Part shown: piece after piece, positions 14,201 through 24,381 of the stretch
Numbering within the stretch: position 1 is the first letter of the stretch
Layout of the letters: the number at the start of each line of letters is the position of its first letter
Assembly (NCBI RefSeq): GCF_001632365.1
Contig: NW_024468513.1
Span: 1,041,609-1,105,608 of the forward strand
Direction of reading: 5' to 3'
Source: Laetiporus sulphureus 93-53
Taxonomy: Eukaryota; Basidiomycota; Agaricomycetes; Polyporales; Laetiporaceae
DNA length: 64,000 bases
Notes under the pieces: model-generated
Told to the model about the DNA's origin: nothing
Databases searched by the model: none
What the model saw: the letters and a program-made list of their open reading frames with translations, nothing else
Position numbers and translations under genes: made by a program

Positions 14201-14395
14201 GCGACACGGACAGGCTACCGCAAGCACATACATGTGAGTCAACTCTGTCGCGTATGCGTCTGGCGGCCTCTAATAGATCGACCAATGATAGGTTTCAACC
14301 AGATCGATCTACCGCAATACTCGTCGTATGAGATGCTCCGCCAGCAGCTGCTGCTCGCGATCATTGAAGGCGCAGAGGGGTTCGGTTTCGCATGA
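2262..14395 (+). CDS. TOM1: Tom1/HUWE1-type HECT E3 ubiquitin-protein ligase
   Basis: A giant gene of 21 exons that closes in frame to 3673 residues: 2262-2300, 2380-2658, 2715-3860, 3914-4214, 4270-4955, 5004-5301, 5360-5863, 5923-6042, 6102-6170, 6230-8957, 9010-9192, 9253-9262, 9319-9618, 9659-9737, 9796-9859, 9911-10077, 10129-12207, 12261-13645, 13696-13878, 13936-14233 and 14292-14395. The N-terminal armadillo-like DUF908/DUF913 regions show [14 protein letters not shown] and [15 protein letters not shown] domain lies near residue 1320 ([14 protein letters not shown]). A very acidic central region follows, then the repeated ubiquitin-binding segments [26 protein letters not shown] and [13 protein letters not shown]. 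The C-terminal HECT domain holds the catalytic Cys in LPQAHTCFNQIDLP. It transfers ubiquitin from E2 to substrates; yeast Tom1 handles excess histones and ribosomal proteins. One exon is only 10 bases, and the catalytic Cys codon is split by the last intron. Confidence 0.95.
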
Positions 14396-15566
14396 CACAT
14401 CTGCTTATTGCAGTTACGGAAGGACGCGGCACGGCATTTGTAGAAACAACGACATACATCATGTACATTACGATACATTACACTTCATTTTACTGCGCAT
14501 GAACGATTTTGGCCACGCGGTTCGAGAACTTGGCTCGGAGAAACGAACTGCGGACGATTGAGTTTTCGGGTGTGGGGTAAAGAAAAACTGATTTTCGGAA
14601 TGCAACGGAACCAAGTGCACGCGTGGTCTCCTAGTGTGCCATATTTGGCAGGTCCATGACCGGTTGTGGCAAGCGCTTAGGACATCGGACAACAGTTTTG
14701 TGGCCGAACTCAAACTATTTTGTGATCGGAGATGCTTTCGCCCGACCCGGCGCTTCTGCTTATTACCCTGCAGTCTCGAGCCTCTCCGTTAGTCTCCGCA
14801 TTCATCCGACCCTCTGCAGCTAGGCTGTTTGGCCGGGGGACTGTGGCCACACAACACCTGGCGAACCCGCGCACGGGCGAATATCCGAATGGTGACGTTT
14901 GCCTCATGTATTCTTCCTTTCCCAAGGAAGATTTTTAGATGCTGGGAATCCGAAGCTGTTGTCGCTAAGGGCTAGGATGATTACCCTGCCATGTAATGTT
15001 CCTATCCTTATCTAGAGCTGCCACTGGTCGACGACTCTGATGGCAGTTTCATGCGGTTCACAGCCCGGAGCCGGCGCCCTTCGTATCGCTCTGTCAGTGG
15101 CGCGAGTACCTGTCTCCTGAGGTCCTGGAAGTGTGGTGTGCTCAGTGTACCTGGTGATGAGATCCACCGCAACCGTCAAATCTCGTAGACGCTAAGCTCG
15201 TATTCTCCGATCAGGTATCGCGCGTTCGCTCGCTTTGCGTTGATCTGCGAACGTGAGTGCGAAAAGAAAAGCAAACGCGCCAAGATAAAACGGCATTCGA
15301 GACAATGTGTCTGAGGTATGACGGAAGACACCGCCAGCATAACCTGTTCGACCGCACAAGTATAGAACAGCCACTAGCTGACACTTGATATGACTGCGAA
15401 TGCAGTGCCTAGTCCCTTATCTTGGCAGCTATCGAGCATTCTTCGGCCTAAGTCATCGGGCAGGGGCCTGCATCTGATTTATCACGGAGAAGCCATGTGG
15501 TATGAAATACATAGACAATGGAACCCTCATAATCACTCTTCGCGATATCTCGAGCCACTCCATGCC
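14396..15566. other. Intergenic region downstream of TOM1
   Basis: About 1.17 kb between the TOM1 stop and the next start codon. Open frames are short and motif-free. It should contain the TOM1 3' UTR and the promoter of the next gene; no tRNA or clear repeat is seen. Confidence 0.5.
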
Positions 15567-16816
15567 ATGACCAATTTCCCCATTACCGAAGGGCAGCTTC
15601 TCTCGCTCTTTCTGCAGAGCATCGGCTACGGTGTACACGCAGTGACCTATGTGATCTGCGTATGGGCTTTGGTGGGTTCGGCGAGAGGGAAAGGGAGGGG
15701 CGTGAACTGGCTCTTTCTTGGCATCGCCACTGCGCTTTTCGTGGTAGGGACGCTGGATGTGTCCTTCAATTTTTACCATGTCCTCAAGGCGTTCATCTTC
15801 TACAAACAAGGGGCCACGGCAGAATTTGAGCGAATGTCCGAGTGGGTCAATGTCCTCAGGGTGAGTCGGAACTCTGCGAATATGAGTCACACGACCTAAC
15901 TGATGAGGGCATAGAGTGTGTTCAACTTCGTACAGACATTAATTGCAGATGCTGCAGTGGTATATTCAGTCTTTTATTGACTTGGATTCTGTTGAAATAC
16001 CTTCTTTCGGTAGATCTACCGATGCTGGATAGTTTACTACCGACATTGGGGTGTCATTGCTCTACCGGCTCTCATCTGGCTCGCAGACGCTGCGGTTGTC
16101 ATCGGGGAGGTATACTACACAGCCACCGACAAAGCAAGCACTTCCGTGGCTAATGCATCCCAAGTGGCGCCGTTCCTCTATTCATATCTGGCCTTGACTC
16201 TCGCCGACTGTGTGTTGACTACCGGTGCGTATGCGTATTTGAGTGCCAGCCTTCGTGACTGAGAAAGTCTTCCACATGCAGGGTTGATCGTATACCGTCT
16301 GTGGTGGTTCCAACGGCGGTCCTCTCAGCGCCTTGTCAACTCGAAGCGAGCGTCCACGGGTCCGACGACGCTCACCAAGGTCAATCGCATCATCATCGAG
16401 TCGGCACTGATCTACACGATATTGGTGGCGCTCACTATGATCGTCGAATTGGTGCATAGCAATGCTGTCTACGCGGTCTCGTCTCTGGTGTGGCTTGCTT
16501 TCGTTCTCGGACGGCGCATCATGATGCTGACTTGTGTGCGCAGCTGGTGGAGGTCGCCGGCATTCAGTTCGACGTGATCATCATCCGCGTCATTCAAGGG
16601 ATCACTGGGGAGCAATCCCAGCGAGCGGCGGATTTCACGCATGTAGAGCTCCGCACGAGGACGGATGTGGGAGGGAACTGTGCGAGCGGCCCGAAGACAG
16701 TGCGGTCCGGCGAGGAGGTCAGTCTCTCGGACCTGGAGTCCTCGATTAGTGGGGTCAAGCCTGCTAATGCCAGTGGCATCATGCTGACTCAAGTGGTCGA
16801 GAGACATGAGCGGTAG
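15567..16816 (+). CDS. Seven-helix membrane protein of an Agaricomycete-expanded family
   Basis: Exons 15567-15860, 15915-15959, 16014-16224, 16282-16487 and 16544-16816 give 342 residues. Several hydrophobic segments are spaced as in a seven-helix protein: LLSLFLQSIGYGVHAVTYVI, NWLFLGIATALFVVGTL, FVQTLIADAAVIYRCWIVYY, GVIALPALIWLADAAVVIG, YLALTLADCVLTTGLIVYRL, IIIESALIYTILVALTMIVE and a last one near the C-terminus. The motif VNVLRSVFNFVQTLIADA followed by IYRCWIVY matches a large, functionally uncharacterised basidiomycete membrane-protein family. The hydrophilic tail carries Ser/Asp-rich segments. The start at 15567 puts a short polar head before helix 1; an in-frame ATG upstream at 15390 would add an unlikely polar extension. 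No ligand, partner or location beyond a membrane can be inferred. Confidence 0.8.
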
Positions 16817-17180
16817 GGGGTCTTGGTACAGTCGTTCGTTTTCTTCTCGGCTAAAATGTGGTGCTTGTCGCTCGTTGTTGTGCTTGGATGTACACATTGT
16901 ACTTGGTGTGCATTCTAACGGTCGTCTGTATGCTACTAGAGCTCTGTTGGTCGACTGTTTCAGTAGATATAATGTTGCGCAGTGGAAGGATATAGAAAGA
17001 TCTGGAATACATGTAACGCACCGTCAGTTCGAAGTTGTGATATGCGTGGGCTGAAACACGTGAAATCTGCTTCCATCTAAAAGATAAGATGTTCATCGTG
17101 GGGAGCATGCTTGCCCTTGTGACGCTGATGTGCGATGCGCAAGATCATGAGTGGACAATCTCCCTCTGCTCCTCACCACC
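16817..17180. other. Intergenic region
   Basis: 364 bases between two plus-strand genes, holding the upstream 3' UTR and the oxidoreductase promoter. No motif, repeat or RNA gene recognised. Confidence 0.4.
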
Positions 17181-18659
17181 ATGCGTGCTCTTGTAGTCAG
17201 AGAATTCGCCCACCCGTCCAAGATCCCGCTCACCCTCGACGCCCCCGAGCCCAAAGCTGGCGAGGATGAAGTGATCGTTGAAGTGTTCAGCGCCGGCCTG
17301 AACTTCTACGACGTCAGCGCCTCATGACTCTGTCCCTCCACACTCGTCCGACTGACACGGCACACTTGGTAGATCCTGCAATGTCAGGGAAAGTATCAGC
17401 ACCTGCCGCCGTTCCCCTTCGTGCTCGGCACCGAGTTCGCGGGGAGGGTAGCCAAGGACTCGCCCATTCCCAAAGGCTGTCCGTTCAAGCCCGGAGATAG
17501 GGTGTTTGGCGGTGTGCAGGGAGCGTACGCGGAGAGGGTCGCTGCGAAGTGGAAGCTGCTCCTCCCTCTCCCTGCGAATATGTCCTACGATCAAGGCGCA
17601 GGTGAGCGACCGAGCAATTGGCCTGAAGCATCTCGGGCAGAGGACGTCGCATCCGTTCATACGTCTGCTAGGGTTGTTCGTCACTTGGCCGACGAGTTAC
17701 GAAGCGTTAGTCGGACGTGCGGAACTGAAGCCAGGTAGGTCGGCAGTGATTGGTGTTGGTCCGCCCAGATGATAACATGCATTCTCTCTCTTCAGGCGAG
17801 TGGGTTCTCGTCACTGCATCTGCAGGAGGCGTTGGTATTGCTGCAGTGCAGCTGGCGAAAGGCAGGTTCAATCACATTAGGAAACGACCTGTGACGCTGA
17901 TCATCCTCAGCTCTCGGAGCAAAGGTCATCGCAGCAGCCGGATCGCAAGAGAAGCTGGATGTCTCCCTGCGCTATGGTGGCGCTGACCATGCGATCGACT
18001 ACACCAAACCGAACTGGCAGCAGGAAGTACTGAAGATCACGGGAGGGAAGGGTGTCGACGTTATTTACGACCCCGTGGGACTCATCAAAGGCAGGATTAC
18101 ACGGATATCTGGCTGCCCGGATTAGAATCGCTGACTGCTGTATGTCCAGACTCGCTGAAGTGCATTGCGTGGAAAGGCCGGGCTCTCGTCGTCGGCTTTG
18201 CGGCAGGCAAGATCGAGCAGGTTGGTACCATATATCCACGAAGTGGCTCGCGTTTGACCTGTGACGCTCCAGCTGCCGCTCAATCTTGTCCTGCTCAAGA
18301 ACATATCTATCGTTGGCATTCACTGGGGCGCTTACGCGAGTACGTAGAAAGATGTCTCGCAGATATTACGATCCTGACACGTTATATAGTCAAGGAGCCA
18401 AAACGCGTTCCGGAAGTCTATGGCGCCCTCATCAAGTAAGTCTTCATCTGCTCTCGTGTGATCGTGCAATTGTTCAATGCAGCAATATTATTCATGCAGT
18501 CTCTTATCCTCTGGACGCGTCACACCTGTCGTGTACACCGAAGTGTTCCCATTGGAGAGGCTTGCCGATGGCCTCGTGGCTATCGAGCAACGTAAGACAT
18601 GGGGGAAGGTCATTACACGTATTAGAGAGGACGATATGACATGGAAAGCGAAGCTTTAG
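17181..18659 (+). CDS. Quinone-oxidoreductase-like zinc-independent MDR enzyme
   Basis: Nine exons: 17181-17312, 17373-17601, 17672-17734, 17796-17861, 17911-18090, 18150-18220, 18273-18339, 18390-18435 and 18500-18659, giving 337 residues, a normal length for the family. The GroES-like N-terminal part starts MRALVVREFAHPSKIPLTL and holds PFVLGTEFAGRV and FKPGDRVFGG. The NAD(P)-binding Rossmann motif is VTASAGGVGIAAVQLAKALG (Gly-Gly-Val-Gly). GKGVDVIYDPVG and a C-terminal RLADGLVAIEQRKTWGKVI follow. Structural zinc ligands are absent, as in quinone and enoyl reductases of this superfamily. It probably reduces quinones or activated alkenes with NADPH; the substrate is unknown. Two introns (17862-17910 and 18091-18149) begin with GC instead of GT, each after AAAG; only these boundaries keep the Rossmann motif and frame. 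Confidence 0.88.
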
Positions 18660-18739
18660 TGAATAACACCAGTGCTCCATATTCAGAATCCGACCATCGT
18701 TACTTATATCTTTAAAAATGCGGGCCTTAAATTCTTCAT

Positions 18740-18812
18740 AGCAACATGGCGCAGCTGGAAGCGCGCGGGGCTCATAACCCCGAGGTCACTCGATCGAAAC
18801 GAGTTGTTGCTA
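18740..18812 (+). tRNA. Initiator tRNA-Met (CAT)
   Basis: A complete cloverleaf. Acceptor stem AGCAACA pairs with TGTTGCT at 18805-18811, leaving discriminator A at 18812. The anticodon stem is CGGGG/CCCCG (18766-18770 and 18778-18782) around loop CTCATAA, with CAT at 18773-18775. The T stem ACTCG/CGAGT encloses ATCGAAA. The first pair A-T and the T-loop A at position 54 are hallmarks of eukaryotic initiator rather than elongator tRNA-Met. There is no intron. It sits between the convergent oxidoreductase and ATG5 genes. Its anticodon arm matches the Copia primer-binding site at 63254-63266. Confidence 0.96.
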
Positions 18813-18818
18813 GTTGCC

Positions 18819-18823
18819 TTTTT
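18819..18823 (+). terminator. RNA polymerase III terminator of initiator tRNA
   Basis: Run of five T residues starting seven bases after the tRNA 3' end, the usual Pol III stop. Confidence 0.8.
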
Positions 18824-18941
18824 GTCCCTTTGCTTGTGTTGCTCACTACAACCTCACGTTCAGAGAACAAATATTGTAGTGATGTTTTTATACCGGGCAA
18901 GTCTAGGTGGACAGCTAGCAGGCCTGTCTCACAAAGGTGAA

Positions 18942-20205
18942 TCACTGGAACGCATGCGTTCCGTCTTGCAACAGGCCTACACATACATTCACCCAGCCAT
19001 CAGCACCTGCCATGCACGCACCTAGCCACGCCATCTCCGCATCTGGTGGAGCAAGTACCCCTTGGATGAGGGCAAAGGCAAGGGGGTTTCGATCTGGAGG
19101 GAAGAGGGGCGGCAAATGTGTCGTGAGGAAGCGTGAAAGTGTATGCGTTGAACCTGTCAGATCGTATGAGCGTTATGGTTGAACATGCTGCATAACAGGT
19201 GACGAGGTGTGAAGGGGGGCGCTAGTTATAGCACGACTTACCGTCGTCAAGCATGGGCGCCACAAGGTCCTGCAGAACCAATCCATCTGGCAGGTATATG
19301 CGGACAGGCACGCTGCGCACATTGTAGGCATCATCCCGATCTGGGGCTCCGTTTGACCCAGGGTCTGCTGACGGTGGCCTGGTGTGCATAGAGGTGGACG
19401 ACGTTGGAGGCGGGGATGATGGTCGCACGGGAGAAGTTGTCGGCGTTATCTTAGATGCGACGCGCCAGTACTCTTCAAACTTGTCTGCGGAACATGCGGT
19501 GTGAAGGGTTGGTACTTCACAGGAGAGACCGAATCAGCGAGAGTAACTCACGTTCCTTGATCCCCTCCCACAGTCCATCCTGCTCTGCCTTCCGTAGACC
19601 TGTCATCCGTTTGGTGTTTCCCCATCTGATAAAGTCTGCTTCTTTAAGTTGGCCCATGAATGCTTGCTTGCATGCTTCCGCACTCGAAGCTAAGAATAGC
19701 TTGTCCGTAGGCGGAGAAGCGAGATGGAGAATTAGCCGAAGAGGCATGGACTGGTTCGGAGACGCATTCGCGCGATTGTTGATTACATGGTAGTCGTAAA
19801 TGAGACCAACGGGCCAGTGCCTTCAGGGACATGAACAATTGCACAACAGAGGCAGAGCGGATGCGTATACGATTTCCTCTCACCAGATACTCACCACTTA
19901 AGCAAGTTGCCCTCCTTGCTCTCAAACCACCAATCTTCCTCCTTCACAACGCGCCCGGCGGCCTCATCGAAAACGATGTCCATCAGGAAACGCTTGAGCT
20001 CTGGAACAAGAAGCGGGAGGTAGCTGACACGGGGCGCCTGTACATAGTAGCATTCGAGTCCGCGTTCGCTGTTGGCGGGCAGCTCCTTTGCATCTACGCG
20101 GATCTCGAGCGGGACAGTGCCCTCCCATATCAGTCTGCGGAAGAGGGTGGTCGACGCTGGCATCGAAAACGCAGAGGGTGCATGGCGGGGAGAGAAGTTG
20201 GACAT
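18942..20205 (-). CDS. ATG5: Autophagy protein Atg5
   Basis: Four exons on the minus strand, 20205-19895, 19820-19552, 19484-19242 and 19153-18942, give 344 residues. Family motifs appear in order: FRRLIWEGTVPLEIRV, YYVQAPRVSYLPLLVPEL, EEDWWFESKEGNLLKWHWPV and GLIYDYH (first ubiquitin-like fold), then CKQAFMGQLKEADFIRWGNT (helical region with the Lys expected to accept Atg12), YWRVASK, YNVRSVPVRIYLPDG (second ubiquitin-like fold) and AFALIQGVLAPPDAEMAWLG followed by GADGWVNVCVGL. Atg5 is joined covalently to Atg12 and, with Atg16, acts as the E3 that lipidates Atg8 on the forming autophagosome. A Pro/Ser-rich linker (about residues 205-235) separates the two folds. The very C-terminus depends on reading through to TGA at 18942; a further small intron there cannot be excluded. 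Confidence 0.93.
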
Positions 20206-20463
20206 CGTCGTGGCCGGTGGTGGCAAGTGCTTTGCATGCGCGCCGGGACGGGCCACGTGGGGGCGACGCTCACCGGCTGCCCAATCGGGAACAGCGTTAG
20301 CTCTCAGCCTCATGGCATGACGCGTAGTGTCACGCGACCATGAGGCAACATTTCCTGACGTAATTTTAGGAGCGCGCTCCGGTACTTAAGCTCCTCCGCA
20401 CTGCGCGATCAAATAAGTCCCCTCCGCCCCTCGTCTCTCCAGCTCCCAACGCGGGACGCCAAA
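20206..20463. promoter_or_regulatory. Divergent promoter region ATG5 / membrane protein
   Basis: 258 bases between divergent start codons. The sequence is GC-rich, with a direct repeat of ATGACGCG/TCACGCG-like words near 20316-20338, but no site I can name. Confidence 0.45.
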
Positions 20464-21549
20464 ATGCCTTCCAACAGCTCCTGGAACGATCTGGCCCTGC
20501 AAGTCAGTGATACCACCCAGTGTTCCGCATGAGAGGGCTCATTATTGTGGACAGATCACCAATGTTATTGTCTACATACTGTTCCTAGGGTCGAATATCT
20601 ACACTGTCGCTGGACCTACGGACATCTATTACTCGGGAAAGAACACGTACATCACCCCTGCGCCGTGGGCGTTCCTCATTTGGTGAGTGATGTGCAGATT
20701 CTGGGTGTTTCGTTCTCATGCTCTTACCAGGTCTCTCATTCACTTGCTCCTCTTCGGAACGATCATCTACCAGTTCTTCCCTGGAGGCAAGAAGGCCATC
20801 ATCGATGGCGTCTCTTGGCGTTTCCCCCTCCTCGGTGTCTTGAACGCCATCTACATTAGCGTCTGGGCGCACCACCATTACATCGTCGGTTAGTTACCCA
20901 TCAATCTAGTTTAGCCATGGATTCACCGTATGTCGTTCTTAGCATTTGTCTTTGCGCTGTTTGTGAGCTCGGCTGTGACAGTAAGCGTTCCTACTTCTCT
21001 CATTAGTACTTCACATCACCTAATGCCCTTCTGCAGCACATCTACTACATCATCAAGAAGTATCACGAGCCGCAGAACATTCCGGATGAACTCTTCGTTC
21101 ATCTGCCTTTCTCTCTGTACCACGGATGGACCACTTTGCTCGTGGTCCTGACTGCATTTGAGGCCTTCGGTGTGGACGCTGACACTCATCCTGCCGGTCT
21201 GTGGACGAAGGTTTTCGTCTTCCTTGGATTGTACGTAGTGCCGAGGCTTCTCTATGTTCATCGCTTAGCATGTTATGTTTACAGGCTCTTCCTCGAGGCC
21301 ACGGCTGCTACCTACGCGTTCTCCTCCCCCGAGGGAGACCTGCCGGCCAGCATTGCGATCGCCTGGTCGCTCTGGGCCATCTTTGCTCAGCAACGCTCTC
21401 CCGCGTTTATTCACTGGTCTGCCCTCGCATTCTCCATCCTTGCCTGTGTATGGGTAGGCAAGGCCGTGGTCGGATCCTTCCTCAAGTTGCGCAGAGGGAG
21501 CGGAGGCATCTCTTTGGACGAGGAGCGGGCGCCGCTGATCGGACACTGA
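20464..21549 (+). CDS. Multi-pass membrane protein of unknown function
   Basis: Six exons, 20464-20502, 20555-20682, 20731-20888, 20943-20980, 21037-21230 and 21285-21549, encode 273 residues. Hydrophobic segments include [127 protein letters not shown] and [20 protein letters not shown], so seven or eight helices are likely. The tail ([10 protein letters not shown]) is short and acidic. The arrangement, including [20 protein letters not shown] between helices 1 and 2, resembles fungal membrane proteins without known function. Every intron is 48-60 bases and preserves frame. No enzyme motif or transport signature was recognised. Confidence 0.75.
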
Positions 21550-24381
21550 GATAACTGTGAGGTCTAGGCAAAGAACGTTGATGGTTGATATGGCTTCCGA
21601 TGCGTGATACATGATGTTTGGCATGAACATGCGTAGTGCTCATGCATTGTACTATTCCGGTTGATTTTCAGGTACCCCATTGTTGTCTCGCCGTATTGTG
21701 TCTGAGCTGTACTTGGCCGCGTTGTCGTCTATTAAATGTATGGTCTTGCGGAGAATCGCAATGCAACGGGTGTTGCATCATGATAGTGGTTCCGGTCATG
21801 CTTGACCGCGGCTGAAACCACACCGCTCCGGAGAGAAGCGGCAACTTTGCGCGGCCTCTAGCTGCTGCATTTATCGACGCGCCTCTAGATCTGTGATCAA
21901 TCAAACACTGCGCTATGACTTGGCTGTTTCAGATGTACCGACATTCAACAAAAACGTTGTTTGGCATGCTTGCTCAAACTGTCTGCTTCTGCACCCTACT
22001 ATTGGAGGACTTCATTGCGACGCGAAAGGCTATACTACCGCAAGGATGGAGAATCATAACGAGTTCCCTCCATACAATTGCAAGATCGTCCGCTTACATG
22101 GTTAAGCCTCTGTTCAGACGAGGGGACCAAGATGTGCTGAATCTGCTCTTCAGAGGCTCCATGCAGTGGGCTGGTGTCTTCTTAACTTTAGCAGGTGCCG
22201 AGTCCCACATGTGGCCAGACACCGTATCAAAGCGCTATGGCTAGTCCACGCCCGATTCTCTTCCATTTCCCTCTAGTGCCCTCTGTCGCGTTCTTTGGTC
22301 TTCGGTCTTCGTATCTCTCATCTTTGGTGTCACAGATTTCCGTCCCGTTCTTGATAATGTCTTACGACATCTACATGTGATGGGATGCAAATATGGCCAG
22401 ATATTCTGAGGATATGTTCTCTTTTCTCTGACTCTACCGCCCACGCAGCACTGGTCGGAGCTGTTTCCTGCTTCTATAGCTGCCGTACTCATTGCACTAC
22501 TGTTCTATGGCGACGTTTAGGTCCTCGCAGATGAAATGATCTTCCTGTAGTGCGCACCAGCTTCCCTTGCAAAACACACGTGAGCGTTCAGCCGACATGT
22601 CGTCCTGCACACTCATTGCTGTGGCATGATACAGCCTGTGCTATGGACTCTCCCTTATTCTGTTACTGATGTTGACTATATGCGTCCTCAAACTCGGTGA
22701 GCGAACTCACCTCCCTTGCTCTTACGTGATGTTGAACCGTTGTACAAAGGATACCTCGGGCAGTTGTGTGTACTGGATGAGGCAGTGGTCAAACCGAATG
22801 AAGCTGCAATCAGCTCCTCTTCACTGTATCATGAAATCAAAATCTTTCTCGGGAATGGTAGATACGCTTATGCAGTTATGCGCTGTGATGTTGTGATGTT
22901 GTGGGACCGTTGTCCGGTACGCCTGAACCACTGTATTGGTGAAGCGTTGCTGCATACTGACAAAAGAAAAGGTGGCATTGAAAGCCAATGCGGTCATGAT
23001 CGTGGCCAGGCTCACTGCACAGATCATCGCGATGGTGCTCTCCTTCATTCGTGTCATTCGTGAGCGTATTCGCCATCGTACGCATGCTTATGTGGCTTCT
23101 CACACCTATCAGCGAGCGTGGTATGGTGTTCGATAACTCGCATGTGCGTGGCATCGATTGTGTCGTGGGGAGCACCAATGAAACTGTTCATCAAGATTGC
23201 GGCGTATCTTGTTACTGATGATCGCAGGCGCTATTTAGGATCGTGGCTCTCGCATCTATCGTCGTCAATTCTCCCGATCGACCGATGTCTGCTCAGATGC
23301 CGATAACCACAGCTCTGTACAAGACGGCATCTGTGCTTTCGTAGAGAGCATTGCCGATGTTTCAACAAGAAAAAGGTACTGAACCCAGCTGCGCTACGAT
23401 GTTATGTCCTGCTTTCGCGGGCGAAATTGTCACTTGCTGCTATATCGCATCCGTCTCCTACAAATATTGGAGTTTTACTGAGTCATTTACCACTCAGGCT
23501 GCGATCTCACTCAGACTAATGCCAACTCAAATTCTGTATGTGCAGTGGCCAAAGCGTTCTCAATCGACCTTTCTTGCGTCTTCGTCGAGCGGACACGACT
23601 TTCCATCGGGATCGATTCCTGCCACTGCGTTCCGAGTCTCCATTCGCTCTTTTCGCTTGAGGAGCGGCGAGCGTCAATCTTACGATCAGCATGCTTTTGA
23701 CTGATGGCAAGGATATAGAGGAGTTCTGGCCATCGAATCCGACGGCTTCTTGCTGATAAAGTAATGATCGACAATGTGGAAGCTGCTTTTCCACCTGCTG
23801 AGCAACAACAGCTGATGATGTGATAGTTTCAGATGAGCGTCCGGCTGTTCTTCAAGCTGTGTCATCGCCATCCCTCGGCGACGCTCCTCGTGTGACGATC
23901 AAAGCCGGTGAATTTCGCAGGCCAAAGCCCTATTGGTATCGTCCGCGCGATTTTTTTTTGTCTCCCCGGGCGAATTCCATGTCCCGTTTCGCGAGCGGTG
24001 CGCAGTACCATCGTCGCTAATGGGGAAAGCCACCTTCCTAATCGAGTATCACCATCACTGCCACCGAGGCGGCGCGCATATCAACCAGGAACATTGAAAC
24101 GCGTACTGCGCTCTCAGTTGTATCATCCGCATCAGAGAATGATACTCCGCCAACACCGGGCACCTGTACTTAAGCACATCGTGCAGCGACGTGTGGCCCT
24201 TCCCGGCACCCCACTTGTTGGCTCCGCTTTCGTTCTTCCCTTCTTCATTTCTTCGCTTGGGAGCTGGCCCTTCCTCTGCGTTCTTGTCAGGTTCAGGTTC
24301 ACCTGACTTTACGGCTTTAACGACTATCAATACTCAGCTCGTAATTCGTGTTCCCGTGGATTTTGATTGAACGTCGTCAGA
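21550..24381. other. Gene-poor region with scattered hydrophobic coding scraps
   Basis: 2.8 kb without a gene I can support. Short stretches read as membrane helices (near 22445-22525 WSELFPASIAAVLIALLFYG; 22625-22690 GLSLILLLMLTICVL; 22975-23060 ANAVMIVARLTAQIIAMVL) on the plus strand, but I could not join them into one frame with acceptable splice sites. They may be relics of a membrane-protein gene related to its neighbours, or a real gene with introns I failed to place. 23860-24330 is motif-free. Confidence 0.3.

Noticed and set aside
18436..18499. Earlier acceptor (CAG at 18480-18482) for the last intron of the oxidoreductase
   Set aside because: It puts the conserved VVYTEVFPLERLADGL segment out of frame; the acceptor ending at 18499 keeps it.
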